The translations under genes and the position numbers were made by a program. Under the pieces are notes generated by a model that saw only the letters and a program-made list of their open reading frames with translations, made no database searches and had not been told where the DNA came from. 64,000 nt of DNA, from assembly GCA_964581385.1 (NCBI GenBank), contig CAZOOK010000011.1:1-64000 (forward strand), read 5' to 3'. The DNA comes from CAZOOK01 sp964581385 (GTDB lineage: Bacteria > Pseudomonadota > Gammaproteobacteria > Nevskiales > Nevskiaceae). Of this stretch, positions 1-7,546 are shown one piece after another (positions within the stretch are counted from its first letter, which is position 1; the number at the start of each line of letters is the position of its first letter).

Positions 1-218
1 ACAACGAATCCGCCGTTTCTATTTCAGCGTCCGCTGGTGACGTATCCGGGCTAGCGTAGAAGCTGCGGTCCAAACTGATAACACAATCCCACCATCAGTG
101 TTTCGGCGCTATAACCGGAATCGAACGTGCCCGATAGTTGCGGGGCGGGTGCCGAATAGCGGAAGTCGCCGCAGTTTCCGCAGGACGCGGATAAAGTTTA
201 GTGGAAGAATTCACCATC

Positions 219-237
219 ACCGGTTTTCGGAACCGGT
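219..237 (-). terminator. Perfect hairpin just after speD
   Basis: A perfect 7-bp inverted repeat (ACCGGTT, 5-nt loop, AACCGGT) lies 8 nt past the speD stop codon. It could end the speD transcript or protect its 3' end. No clear U-run follows on the minus strand, so a Rho-independent terminator is only a possibility. The rest of positions 1-245 shows no gene that I can support. Confidence 0.35.
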
Positions 238-245
238 CGGCGCGA

Positions 246-1073
246 TCAGCGCTGAATGTTTCTTCCGTAGAAGATTTCCATGATCTCGTGGTTGACGCGC
301 TCGCGGATGCGTTTGGCTTCGCGTGGCGGCAGTTCGGAGACGCCTTCGCCGAACAAGTAGGTACCGACGTCCAGCTCTTTCAGCCGCATCTTGGTGTGGA
401 AGATGTATTCCTGGTAGACATTCACGTCCACCATGTCGTAGCGCTCGCGGATTTCGCGTGAGATGAAATTCTGGATCGAATCGATGTTGTGGTCGATGAA
501 GTGCTTCATGCCGCGTACGTTGCGCGTGAAGCCGCGCACACGGTAATCCATCACCACGATGTCCGATTCGAAGCTCTTGATCAGATAGTTCAATGCTTTG
601 AGCGGTGAAATCTTGCCGCAGGTAGACACGTCGATGTCCGCGCGGAAGGTACTGATGCCATTATCCGGATGCGTTTCCGGATACGTGTGGACGGTGATGT
701 GGCTCTTGTCCAGGTGCGCGACAACCGCCTCCTTTTCCCGCTCCCGATCCGGCAACGACGTGTATTTGGTTCCAGGAATGTGCAAACCATCGTGATGACC
801 TTCGGAGATCAGCATCGTCACCGACGCGCCCTGCGGATCGTAATCCTGGCGCGCGACGTTGAGGATGTTGGCACCAATGATATCGGCAACCTCCGTGAGG
901 ATGTCGGTCAGCCGCTCGGCGTTGTAGGCTTCGTCGATGTATTCGACATACTCCTGCTGATGCTCCTTGGAGCGCGCGTAGCAGATGTCGTAAATGTTGA
1001 AGCTGAGCGTCTTCGTCAGGTTGTTGAACCCGAGTAGCTTCAGCTTAGGGTTATTGGTGGGCTTGATACTCAA
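246..1073 (-). CDS. speD: S-adenosylmethionine decarboxylase proenzyme
   Basis: Decarboxylates S-adenosylmethionine to supply the aminopropyl group for spermidine synthesis; cytoplasmic, made as a proenzyme that cleaves itself to form a pyruvoyl cofactor. The protein is 275 aa and matches the E. coli-type SpeD along its length, including the cleavage motif LDKSHITVHTYPE (cut between Lys123 and Ser124), FRADIDVSTCG, SPLKALNYLI and the C-terminal EIFYGRN. E. coli SpeD is 264 aa. The start is a TTG at 1073 because AGGAG lies 7 nt upstream of it (1085-1081); a TTG six codons further upstream has no such site. speE is not in the window. The gene stands alone on the minus strand with about 210 nt of non-coding sequence upstream. 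Confidence 0.96.
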   Translation of the reverse strand: MSIKPTNNPKLKLLGFNNLTKTLSFNIYDICYARSKEHQQEYVEYIDEAYNAERLTDILTEVADIIGANILNVARQDYDPQGASVTMLISEGHHDGLHIPGTKYTSLPDREREKEAVVAHLDKSHITVHTYPETHPDNGISTFRADIDVSTCGKISPLKALNYLIKSFESDIVVMDYRVRGFTRNVRGMKHFIDHNIDSIQNFISREIRERYDMVDVNVYQEYIFHTKMRLKELDVGTYLFGEGVSELPPREAKRIRERVNHEIMEIFYGRNIQR

Positions 1074-1283
1074 CTGCTTGCTCCTGCGCAAACCCGGCGC
1101 GGCGCGCCCGAAAATTTAGGGGCGAATTATGTATCAAAAACGTGCGTCACGCTCATGACGGGGGAGTTCCTCAAGGTTGCCGATAGGTATGGCAGGCTAG
1201 GCGCATCAAGCAACTGGTGTTCGTTGATGCCCATAGTCGGATATTTACCTCGTCTCGGTTCTTTGGTGAGAGCCGCCTTGAAC

Positions 1284-2300
1284 TTATGCGGGGCCGGATG
1301 GGCCAGACTTGCGCTGACTCAATTTTCGATGCAGACGATTGCTTTCAAGCCACTGCCACCAGATCAGCGGCGGCAGACCGAACAGCAATTCGCGCATGCG
1401 CTTGGCCAGCGATAGCGACAGCGCGATATCGTTGCCGAAGCCGACCATCTGGCCGAACAGCACCAATCCGGCTTCCTGCACGCCGAGGCCGGCAGGCACG
1501 AAGAACGCGAAATGGCGCACCGCCTGCGTCAGACCCTCGATTGCGATCGCGGTGCCGAAATCCACTGGGGCACCGAGCAGGCGCAGGGCGAACCAGGTTT
1601 CAAAGCTCCCGGCGACGTAGCCGGCGAGCTGCCAAAGCATGGCCCCAACCAGCCGCCAGTGGTGGTTGTAGAGGGCGCGGATTTCCGTGTCGAGACTGGA
1701 ACCGCCTAGCAGCGCAGCCAGCTTGCTGCGGTCGCCGAGCAAATGCTCGACGACGCGCTCCATGCGCTCGAAGATCGAGCCGTAGCGCAGCAACGCACCG
1801 ATCAATACCGGGACCGGCAGGCTCAATGCGAGACCGACGAGGATGGTCCAAGTCATTGCGGTCGCATGCGTCAGCGCGATCAGCAGCACTAGACCTAGCG
1901 CGGTGAACACGTATTGGTTCATCAACGTCAACAGCACTTCGATGATCACGCTGGCGGTGACGGCAGCACCATCGAGCTTGCGCAGCAGAACGAGGCGGAT
2001 ACCGATGACCTCGCCGCCGACATTTGCTACCGGCAACAAGCGATTTGCCGCCTCACGCACAGCGGCGACCCAGAACAAGTAGCCGAGCCCGGCGCGACGT
2101 TCCGGATCGCGCGGCGCCAGCAACGTGCGCCAGCCCTCGGCATCGAGCAGGATCGGCAACGCGTGGAAAGGCACGATCCACAGCAATTGCCAGCCGGCCT
2201 GCGAAAGCACGTGCACGACCGAGCCTAGGCCTTGGTTCGCGACCAGCCAGATGGTTACTGCAACGCCGATGAGGCCGGCGAACAAAGTCAGGAATTTCAT
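1284..2300 (-). CDS. UPF0104 / HpnL-like multi-pass membrane protein
   Basis: A 338-aa polytopic inner-membrane protein of the lysylphosphatidylglycerol-synthase transmembrane-region (UPF0104) family, which includes HpnL of hopanoid clusters. Visible support: about eight hydrophobic segments starting at the N-terminus, a central ANRLLPVANVGGEVIGIR stretch, and a late GLGVQEAGLVLFG motif typical of the family. Members are thought to move or flip lipids; no substrate can be read from the sequence. No hopanoid genes are adjacent, so the hpnL name is not used. The neighbours upstream on the same strand are a sulfotransferase and a phosphatase, with 56 nt between this gene and the sulfotransferase, so a shared transcript is possible. 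The family call is firm; the function is unknown. Confidence 0.75.
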   Translation of the reverse strand: MKFLTLFAGLIGVAVTIWLVANQGLGSVVHVLSQAGWQLLWIVPFHALPILLDAEGWRTLLAPRDPERRAGLGYLFWVAAVREAANRLLPVANVGGEVIGIRLVLLRKLDGAAVTASVIIEVLLTLMNQYVFTALGLVLLIALTHATAMTWTILVGLALSLPVPVLIGALLRYGSIFERMERVVEHLLGDRSKLAALLGGSSLDTEIRALYNHHWRLVGAMLWQLAGYVAGSFETWFALRLLGAPVDFGTAIAIEGLTQAVRHFAFFVPAGLGVQEAGLVLFGQMVGFGNDIALSLSLAKRMRELLFGLPPLIWWQWLESNRLHRKLSQRKSGPSGPA

Positions 2301-2356
2301 ACCGCTGTGGAGGGCGCTCGGGGGTCGGCAAAGCTAACGCGAGGCGTCACCTCAGA

Positions 2357-3097
2357 TCAGATATCGGGTGCGCGGTAGCTGAACAGCCAGTAGTCGCGCT
2401 CATATATTTCGAAAACCGTGGTGCGCACCAATCGGTCGCTGCAATCGCCATCCAGTGCCGTTGCAGGCTTGCCGGCATTGAGATTGGGAAGATCGATCGT
2501 CCGCTTAAAAACCGATTCCAGCATCGGAATGGATGCTTGCATCTGTTCGAAGCGGATCACGAAATCGATCCCCATCGGGCCATACGCATACTTTTCGACG
2601 TATTTGTGCTGTTCGGTGAAATGATGGCGCACCGGGAATTTCTTCTTGACGAGAACATCCGTCACGAATTCGCCGAAAGTCATCGAAGGTGGAATGTTTT
2701 CACGTGCCCACCGACGATCCTCTGGCGTCAGCCCGCCGTTTTTGACAAAACGAAACGCCGAAAATGCGCGTTCTAACGGATCCCGGCACACCGCAAATTT
2801 GAAATAGCTTTTGACCGCCTCCGGCGCGCTCAAGCCGTACTCGGACATGGGCGAATGTCCCACTTGATGCCCGTAAAGCGCTTTGCATAGCGATATTCCC
2901 CCGTTCTTGGGGATATGAATAAAAATCGTTTTCGTGAAATGGAACGATGCGGGAATGCGATCGAACAAGCGTCGCAGGATGTCGGATTCCGACTCCGGCG
3001 GTGGTGGCGGTTCTGGTAGTGGTGGCTCTGGTGGCGGCAGCGGTTCTGGGATAGGTTCCGGCTTTTGGAAGAAACGTAGCAGAGAGTTGCGCGCCAT
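2357..3097 (-). CDS. Sulfotransferase-family protein with proline-rich N-terminus
   Basis: A 246-aa protein with the two cofactor (PAPS) binding signatures of carbohydrate-type sulfotransferases: a 5'-phosphosulfate loop in IFIHIPKNGGISL (about residues 58-70) and a 3'-phosphate region in FAVCRDPLERAFSAF (about residues 100-115). Ahead of these, residues about 13-36 are an almost pure Pro/Glu tract (PEP, PPPEP, PLPEP repeats). There is no signal peptide or clear membrane anchor. The start was placed at ATG 3097, with GAAGAAG upstream, rather than a TTG 12 codons earlier. The acceptor is unknown; nearby glycosyltransferases make a surface glycan plausible, as inference only. It sits between the HpnL-like gene and the phosphatase gene on the same strand. 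Confidence 0.8.
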   Translation of the reverse strand: MARNSLLRFFQKPEPIPEPLPPPEPPLPEPPPPPESESDILRRLFDRIPASFHFTKTIFIHIPKNGGISLCKALYGHQVGHSPMSEYGLSAPEAVKSYFKFAVCRDPLERAFSAFRFVKNGGLTPEDRRWARENIPPSMTFGEFVTDVLVKKKFPVRHHFTEQHKYVEKYAYGPMGIDFVIRFEQMQASIPMLESVFKRTIDLPNLNAGKPATALDGDCSDRLVRTTVFEIYERDYWLFSYRAPDI

Positions 3098-3192
3098 TGC
3101 GTGATCTTCTTCAGTTGTGCGGGCTGAAATCAAGAAACGTTTAGGTATCCGCCTTCATCGACGTGATTTGCAGAACACGGTATCGCAGACAA

Positions 3193-4008
3193 CTACAACC
3201 CATCCTGCCGATGTGGCGGACGATAGCCAAGCTCAGCCAGTAATCGTGTATGCAACGGCGGAGTGGCGGCCAATACGCTGGTGGTGGTGAGTGCGATCGG
3301 CGCGCCGGTGAGATCGGTGAATACACCGCCCGCTTCACGCACGATGACGCTGAGGGCGGAGATGTCGAGGATATTGACATCCGATTCGATGACCGCATCG
3401 AGCTTGCCGCTCGCCAGCCAGTGGTAGTGCAAAAAATCGCCGTAGCCGCGAATGCGGTGCAGGCGCGGAATAATGCCACCGAGCCGTGTCCAGGCTTCGC
3501 TTTTCGCCAGACTGGCGATATTACCGAGCGAAAGCGTCGCTTTTTCGATGGCCACCGTATCGGCGATCTGCAGCCGCTGCGTGCCCAGCCATGCGCCGCG
3601 CCCGGTCTCGGCCCAGATGATTTCGCCGGCTCCCGCGTTCCAGCACGGCGCGCTTGATACACCGGCGATGATTTCGCCGCGATGCATGAGACCGAGCTGC
3701 ACGGAGAACAGCGGATAGCCGCGCACGAACGCCTTGGTGCCATCGATCGGATCGATCAGCCACACATAGTCGGCGTCGGCGGACTCGCGGCCGAACTCTT
3801 CGCCGTAGAACCCGTGTGCGGGGAAGTGCTTCTTCAGAACGCTCTTGATGGTCTGTTCAGCAGCTTCATCGACCTCGGTGACCGGGCTGGCGTCCGCTTT
3901 ATAGCGAACTTCAAAATTGCCGTGATAAGCCTTGCGGATCAGCGCACCGGCGGCGTCGACTGCCTCCAGCGCAGCGCGAATGAATTCACTGGGTTCGACG
4001 TTGGACAT
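3193..4008 (-). CDS. Inositol monophosphatase-family phosphatase (possibly histidinol-phosphatase type)
   Basis: A 271-aa Mg-dependent phosphatase of the inositol monophosphatase superfamily. Motifs in order: GEEFG (metal-binding Glu), WLIDPIDGTKAFVRG (the DPIDGT metal and substrate motif), GYGDFLHYHWLASGKLD, and LDISALSVIVREAGG near the C-terminus. The DPIDGTKAFVRGYP form and overall spacing resemble the HisN-type histidinol-phosphatases as much as SuhB or CysQ, so the substrate cannot be fixed from motifs. No histidine genes are nearby. The start was set at ATG 4008, which gives the usual short N-terminus; an in-frame ATG at 4032 would add eight residues. It is divergent from the cobalamin adenosyltransferase gene. 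Confidence 0.85.
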   Translation of the reverse strand: MSNVEPSEFIRAALEAVDAAGALIRKAYHGNFEVRYKADASPVTEVDEAAEQTIKSVLKKHFPAHGFYGEEFGRESADADYVWLIDPIDGTKAFVRGYPLFSVQLGLMHRGEIIAGVSSAPCWNAGAGEIIWAETGRGAWLGTQRLQIADTVAIEKATLSLGNIASLAKSEAWTRLGGIIPRLHRIRGYGDFLHYHWLASGKLDAVIESDVNILDISALSVIVREAGGVFTDLTGAPIALTTTSVLAATPPLHTRLLAELGYRPPHRQDGL

Positions 4009-4103
4009 GAGAGTCGTTCCGGACGGGCACACATGATAACCGTTCGCGCTGGTCAGGCCGCCGGCTTATCCTGTCGCCCATTTCATCGAATACGGGATCG
4101 GTA

Positions 4104-4652
4104 ATGGGAAATCGTCTCAGTAAAATCGTTACCCGCACCGGCGATGCCGGCGAGACCGGCCTTGCCGACGGCTCGCGCATTCCCAAGAGTGGCGCGCGTG
4201 TGCAAGCGCTCGGCGACGTCGATGAATTGAACTGCTGCCTGGGCCTGCTGCTCACGCACACGGTTCCCGACGCCGTCCGTGAAACATTGGGTCGCGTGCA
4301 GAACGAGCTGTTCAATCTGGGCGGCGAGCTATCGATGCCCGGTACAGCGCTTATCGACACGGTGCCGACCGCAATGCTCGAAGAAGATGTCGAGCGGCTC
4401 AACCAGCATTTGCCGCCGCTGAAGGAATTTGTGCTGCCCGGCGGCAACGCACCCGCGGCAGCGGCCCATCTGGCGCGCGCCGTCGCGCGTCGCGCGGAAC
4501 GTTCCTTGTGGGTACTGAATGACGCTGAACCGTTGAATCCGCAAGCGCTGCGCTATCTGAACCGGCTATCGGATTACCTGTTCGTCTGCGCCCGCACGCT
4601 GGCCCGCAGCGACGGTGGCCGCGAGGTCATGTGGAAAAAGCCGGCGCTTTGA
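4104..4652 (+). CDS. PduO-type ATP:cob(I)alamin adenosyltransferase
   Basis: Transfers the adenosyl group of ATP to cob(I)alamin to make adenosylcobalamin; cytoplasmic, normally a trimer. The 182-aa protein carries the family signatures: TRTGDAGETGLADGSRIPK at the N-terminus (ATP binding), a central LGDVDELN, the FVLPGGNAPAAAAHLARAV helix, and LNRLSDYLFVCARTLAR near the end. It is full length for the family. The gene stands alone on the plus strand. The B12-binding protein gene btuF lies about 0.5 kb downstream on the opposite strand, so the locus handles imported corrinoids. The PduO-type assignment is confident; the downstream B12-dependent enzyme is not in the window. Confidence 0.93.
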   Translation: MGNRLSKIVTRTGDAGETGLADGSRIPKSGARVQALGDVDELNCCLGLLLTHTVPDAVRETLGRVQNELFNLGGELSMPGTALIDTVPTAMLEEDVERLNQHLPPLKEFVLPGGNAPAAAAHLARAVARRAERSLWVLNDAEPLNPQALRYLNRLSDYLFVCARTLARSDGGREVMWKKPAL

Positions 4653-4671
4653 TAACCGGCAACGCTGTCCG

Positions 4672-5136
4672 CTAATCCTGCGGATCCCGCGACGGCGGCG
4701 CACCCGGGGCGCCCTGATGTTCGCGATCCAGCGGATTCTGTGTCTGTTGGAGGAACGCCTTGCTGGAGTCGTCGAGCTTGTTCGGGTCCGAATGTTCGGA
4801 GGTGTATTTGTGGACCCGATCGACGGCGCGCTCGGTCACGCTCTTCTTCCGTTTTCCGTCACTGTTCAGATCCGGAAGCGATTTCTGTACTTCTTTCAGA
4901 CGGCGATCCGATTCGCTAAGCGGATTGCGGCGTCCTTTGACCACAACCCCTGGCGTTTCCACGACGTCGACATCCTTCGCCGGCGGTGTATTGACGGATG
5001 AAGGGGGCGCCGGTTTTGTGGTGTCGTTACCCGGACTTTGCGCGTCAGCCGCGGATACCGCCATCCCTGCGCCGAGGGCGCAGGCGGCCAGCAGCCGCGC
5101 GAAATGTGATGCTGTCGATAATCGCTGTTTGCTCAT
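4672..5136 (-). CDS. Small secreted protein of unknown function
   Basis: A 154-aa protein that I do not recognise. It starts with a good Sec signal peptide (positive start, hydrophobic LLAACALGAGMAVSAA, likely cut after ADA near residue 32). The mature part is hydrophilic and mostly low complexity: a Pro/Thr-rich stretch, then VETPGVVVKGRRNPLSESDRRLKEVQKSLPDL as the only conserved-looking core, a basic GKRKK patch and a Pro-rich tail. No cysteines, so no lipid anchor or disulphide. It is convergent with the adenosyltransferase gene (stop codons about 20 nt apart) and lies downstream of btuF with a 53-nt gap. The start is ATG 5136 directly after an alternative GTG. Confidence 0.7.
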   Translation of the reverse strand: MSKQRLSTASHFARLLAACALGAGMAVSAADAQSPGNDTTKPAPPSSVNTPPAKDVDVVETPGVVVKGRRNPLSESDRRLKEVQKSLPDLNSDGKRKKSVTERAVDRVHKYTSEHSDPNKLDDSSKAFLQQTQNPLDREHQGAPGAPPSRDPQD

Positions 5137-5189
5137 CACGGAAGCTTAGCGGTTCGGCGTTCCCAAGCACAGCGCGGCGCGTAGCTTGC

Positions 5190-6068
5190 TCATCCAGCCG
5201 GCCGCCGGGCCGCCAGCCGAGCGCGCGCATCGTCAAGGTCGCGGCATACGGCTTCAATGCCGTCGAGCATGCGCGGCGCCGGTTGCGCGAGCAAATCAGC
5301 AGCAACGGCATACAACGTACCGAAGCGTGACGGATCCGCAGCTGGCAGGCGCCCCCAGTAGGCGCGCATCGTCGCCGGTGCATCTTCGCTGCCGTAGATC
5401 ACTGCTTGCGGACGTGCGGCGAGCATGGCCTCCGCACTGACCGCGCCGGCAATTTGCGGAAGACCGGCAAAGACGTTGATTCCGCCACACAGTGCCATGC
5501 CTTCACTAATCGGGCTATCACTGTTGACGGTATAAGCCGGCGACGTGCCCACCTGGTACACCACACGCAGCGGCGCGCTGCCGCGCCAGCGTGCACGCAA
5601 TCCCGCAAGGCGCAGGCGAAAGTCAGTGGCGGCAAGGCGGGCATCGGCGTCCGTGTGCAGCCACGCACCGATGGTTTCCAGGGCATCCGCAATACTGTCG
5701 AGCCGGCGCGCACGGACCAATTCGACATGCACGCCGAGCGCACGCAAACGCCCGATTGCGGCCATTGGCGTGCCGCCGTCCCAAGCCAGTACCAAGTCGG
5801 GATGCTGCGCAAGAATACCTTCATAGCTAAACGAAAAGCCGTCGCCAATGCGCGGCAGAGATGCCACGCGCTGCGGAAATTTGCTGTACTCGCTGACCGC
5901 CACGAGCTGGTCGCAGGCACCGGCAGCACAGACCAGTTCGGCTAGATGAGGCGCCAGCGTCACGACGCGCGCCGCATCGGCCTGTTCTGTGGACGCGAGC
6001 AGCGCAGCCGTCGCGAAGCAGAGCCATCGCGCGTGGCGCGCGGACACGAATGCCAGGGCCTCTGACAC
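5190..6068 (-). CDS. btuF: Periplasmic vitamin B12-binding protein (BtuF-type ABC substrate-binding protein)
   Basis: Binds cobalamin or a related corrinoid in the periplasm for an ABC importer. After a signal peptide (LCFATAALLASTEQADA) the mature protein begins RVVTLAPHLAELVCAAGA and continues VAVSEYSKFPQRVASLPRIGD, the standard start of BtuF/FepB-like helical-backbone binding proteins. Later PDLVLAWDGGTP and RLRALGVHVELV also fit. The GTG start at 6068 overlaps the ampE stop by one base (TAGTG), suggesting translational coupling; a second GTG at 6047 with GAGG 11 nt upstream is the alternative. Length is near 290 aa. The btuC/btuD partners are not in the window. Third gene of an ampD-ampE-btuF series. 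Confidence 0.85.
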   Translation of the reverse strand: MSEALAFVSARHARWLCFATAALLASTEQADAARVVTLAPHLAELVCAAGACDQLVAVSEYSKFPQRVASLPRIGDGFSFSYEGILAQHPDLVLAWDGGTPMAAIGRLRALGVHVELVRARRLDSIADALETIGAWLHTDADARLAATDFRLRLAGLRARWRGSAPLRVVYQVGTSPAYTVNSDSPISEGMALCGGINVFAGLPQIAGAVSAEAMLAARPQAVIYGSEDAPATMRAYWGRLPAADPSRFGTLYAVAADLLAQPAPRMLDGIEAVCRDLDDARARLAARRPAG

Positions 6069-6904
6069 TAGGCGAAGGTTGCGCCCGCCGCGAGCAGCGC
6101 ATTCGCGGCCAGCAGGATCAGCAGCGCGCGATTCTGCATGCGCACGATTTCGCGGAAGCAGGTTTCCAGAGAGACCGGCATCGCCGGGCCCTCGCCGCCG
6201 TCGATGTCGATCGATGCAGTCGCGGTTTCGGCGAGCACCGACCAAGTGTGCTGACGCCAGTCCGGATGGGGCTCGATGCGCAACCGGTACCAGGCGGCGA
6301 GCGCGTCGTCCATGCTGCCGGCAAATGCGAACAGCAGCGCGGTCGCGCGCACCGGCAGCCAGGCAAGTACGGCGTGTAGCGTTTCAGTGCCGCGCAGCGC
6401 AGGTGAGTCCGCGTCAAGCAACGTCGGCAGGCGACTGGCGAGCCGGTACGCCACCGCGCCGCCGGGGCCGCAGGCGATAAACCAGAACAGCACGCCGAAC
6501 ACGCGCTCGTGCGACTGGATGAACAGCGCGCCGAGCAGCGAACGGTGATCTGCTTCCGGTTCGGGTCCGCGGTGCAGCGTGCGCACGATGCGCTCGGCAG
6601 CGGCGGTCTCGCCGTTCGCGCGCGCCGCCAGCAGGGCATTGACTTCGGAGGCAATGTCGCGAGGGCCGAGACAGATGAACAGGATGAGCGCGGAAGCCAG
6701 TGCTGCCAGCAGCGCATCGTGGATCGAGGCGACCGCATAGCCGGCGAGGACTGCGACGACGACGACCATTGTCGTAGCGACCACCGCCGAGCGGAAGCGG
6801 CAGAATCGATACAGTGGCGCGATGACGCCCGGGCGTGCATCGTCGCGCCAGTTGCCGAACGCCTGTTCGGCAGCGAGCGCCGTTACCACCGCGAGCAGGC
6901 TCAT
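6068..6904 (-). CDS. ampE: AmpE-like inner-membrane protein
   Basis: A 278-aa polytopic membrane protein related to AmpE, the membrane partner in the ampD-ampE locus linked to beta-lactamase induction in enterobacteria, and more distantly to CobD/CbiB. Visible support: an N-terminal helix, two or three adjacent hydrophobic segments around residues 39-85, the family-typical SHERVFGVLFWFIACGPGGAVAYRL segment near residue 145, a VLAWLPVRATALLFAFAG segment, and a C-terminal helix. Its ATG overlaps the ampD stop as ATGA, and its stop overlaps the btuF start. Context with ampD makes AmpE the better name than CobD, despite the B12 gene that follows. The molecular role of AmpE is not well defined. 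Confidence 0.82.
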   Translation of the reverse strand: MSLLAVVTALAAEQAFGNWRDDARPGVIAPLYRFCRFRSAVVATTMVVVVAVLAGYAVASIHDALLAALASALILFICLGPRDIASEVNALLAARANGETAAAERIVRTLHRGPEPEADHRSLLGALFIQSHERVFGVLFWFIACGPGGAVAYRLASRLPTLLDADSPALRGTETLHAVLAWLPVRATALLFAFAGSMDDALAAWYRLRIEPHPDWRQHTWSVLAETATASIDIDGGEGPAMPVSLETCFREIVRMQNRALLILLAANALLAAGATFA

Positions 6905-7518
6905 CGCGGGAACTCCAGCTCGAAACGCAGCCGCTGCCAGTCGAACAGCGGACCGGGATCGGTTTTGCGCAGCGGCGCGATGTCGGCGTGGCCAACGATG
7001 TTTTCGCGGCCCAGCTTCGGATAAGCGCGCAGCAAGCCGGCGGCGAGACGCGAGAGCGTGGTGTACTGCGCGTCGGTGAACGGCTGAGTATCGCAGCCTT
7101 CAAGTTCGACGCCGATCGAAAAATCGTTGCAGCGGGTGCGTTCCTCGAACGTGCTTTCCCCTGCGTGCCAGGCGCGGCGGTCGAACGATACGTACTGCGT
7201 GAGCGAGCCATCGCGGAAGATACAGGCGTGCGCAGAAACGCGCAGATCGCGGATCGTCGCGAAATACGGATGCTTCGCCGTGTCGAGCTGGTTTAGAAAC
7301 AGGTCGTCGATATACGACTGGCCGTCGCCGCCACCGAATTCACCGGGCGGCAGCGAGATGGCGTGCACGACGAGCAGCGAAATATCGCTAGAATCCGGGC
7401 GGTCGTCCGCGTTTGGGGACGGCAGGAAGCGCGCTCCCGCGACGCAGTGAGTCGCCGGATCGATATCGAGCGTCGGCGGGCACGGAAACGAAACTCCGTC
7501 GCGACCGTCGCTGTCCAT
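6901..7518 (-). CDS. ampD: 1,6-anhydro-N-acetylmuramyl-L-alanine amidase
   Basis: Cytoplasmic zinc amidase that removes the peptide from anhydro-muropeptides during peptidoglycan recycling and so keeps AmpC-type beta-lactamase induction low. The 205-aa protein matches E. coli AmpD: PSPNADDRPD, LLVVHAISLPPGEFGG (zinc His52), HPYFATIRDLRVSAH, FDRRAWHAG, CNDFSIGVELEG (catalytic Glu), and GHADIAPLRKTDPGP with zinc His177, catalytic Lys185 and zinc Asp187. All catalytic residues are present. The start chosen is ATG 7518; an ATG at 7548 would overlap the divergent M16 gene. The N-terminus is about 20 residues longer than in E. coli. No signal peptide, as expected for AmpD rather than AmiD. Confidence 0.94.
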   Translation of the reverse strand: MDSDGRDGVSFPCPPTLDIDPATHCVAGARFLPSPNADDRPDSSDISLLVVHAISLPPGEFGGGDGQSYIDDLFLNQLDTAKHPYFATIRDLRVSAHACIFRDGSLTQYVSFDRRAWHAGESTFEERTRCNDFSIGVELEGCDTQPFTDAQYTTLSRLAAGLLRAYPKLGRENIVGHADIAPLRKTDPGPLFDWQRLRFELEFPR

Positions 7519-7546
7519 CACGCTGTTTGGGTAACGGGATTCCCCC

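Noticed and set aside
98..130. A T-loop-like stretch on the minus strand (GTTCGATTCC) hinting at a tRNA.
   Set aside because: The five bases on either side do not pair as a T stem and no anticodon arm or acceptor stem can be found around it.
6068..6904. Reading the AmpE-like protein as CobD/CbiB because B12 genes are nearby.
   Set aside because: The protein is encoded with an overlapping ampD, and the GVLFWFIACGPGGAVAYRL region fits AmpE; the other CobD motifs were not seen.
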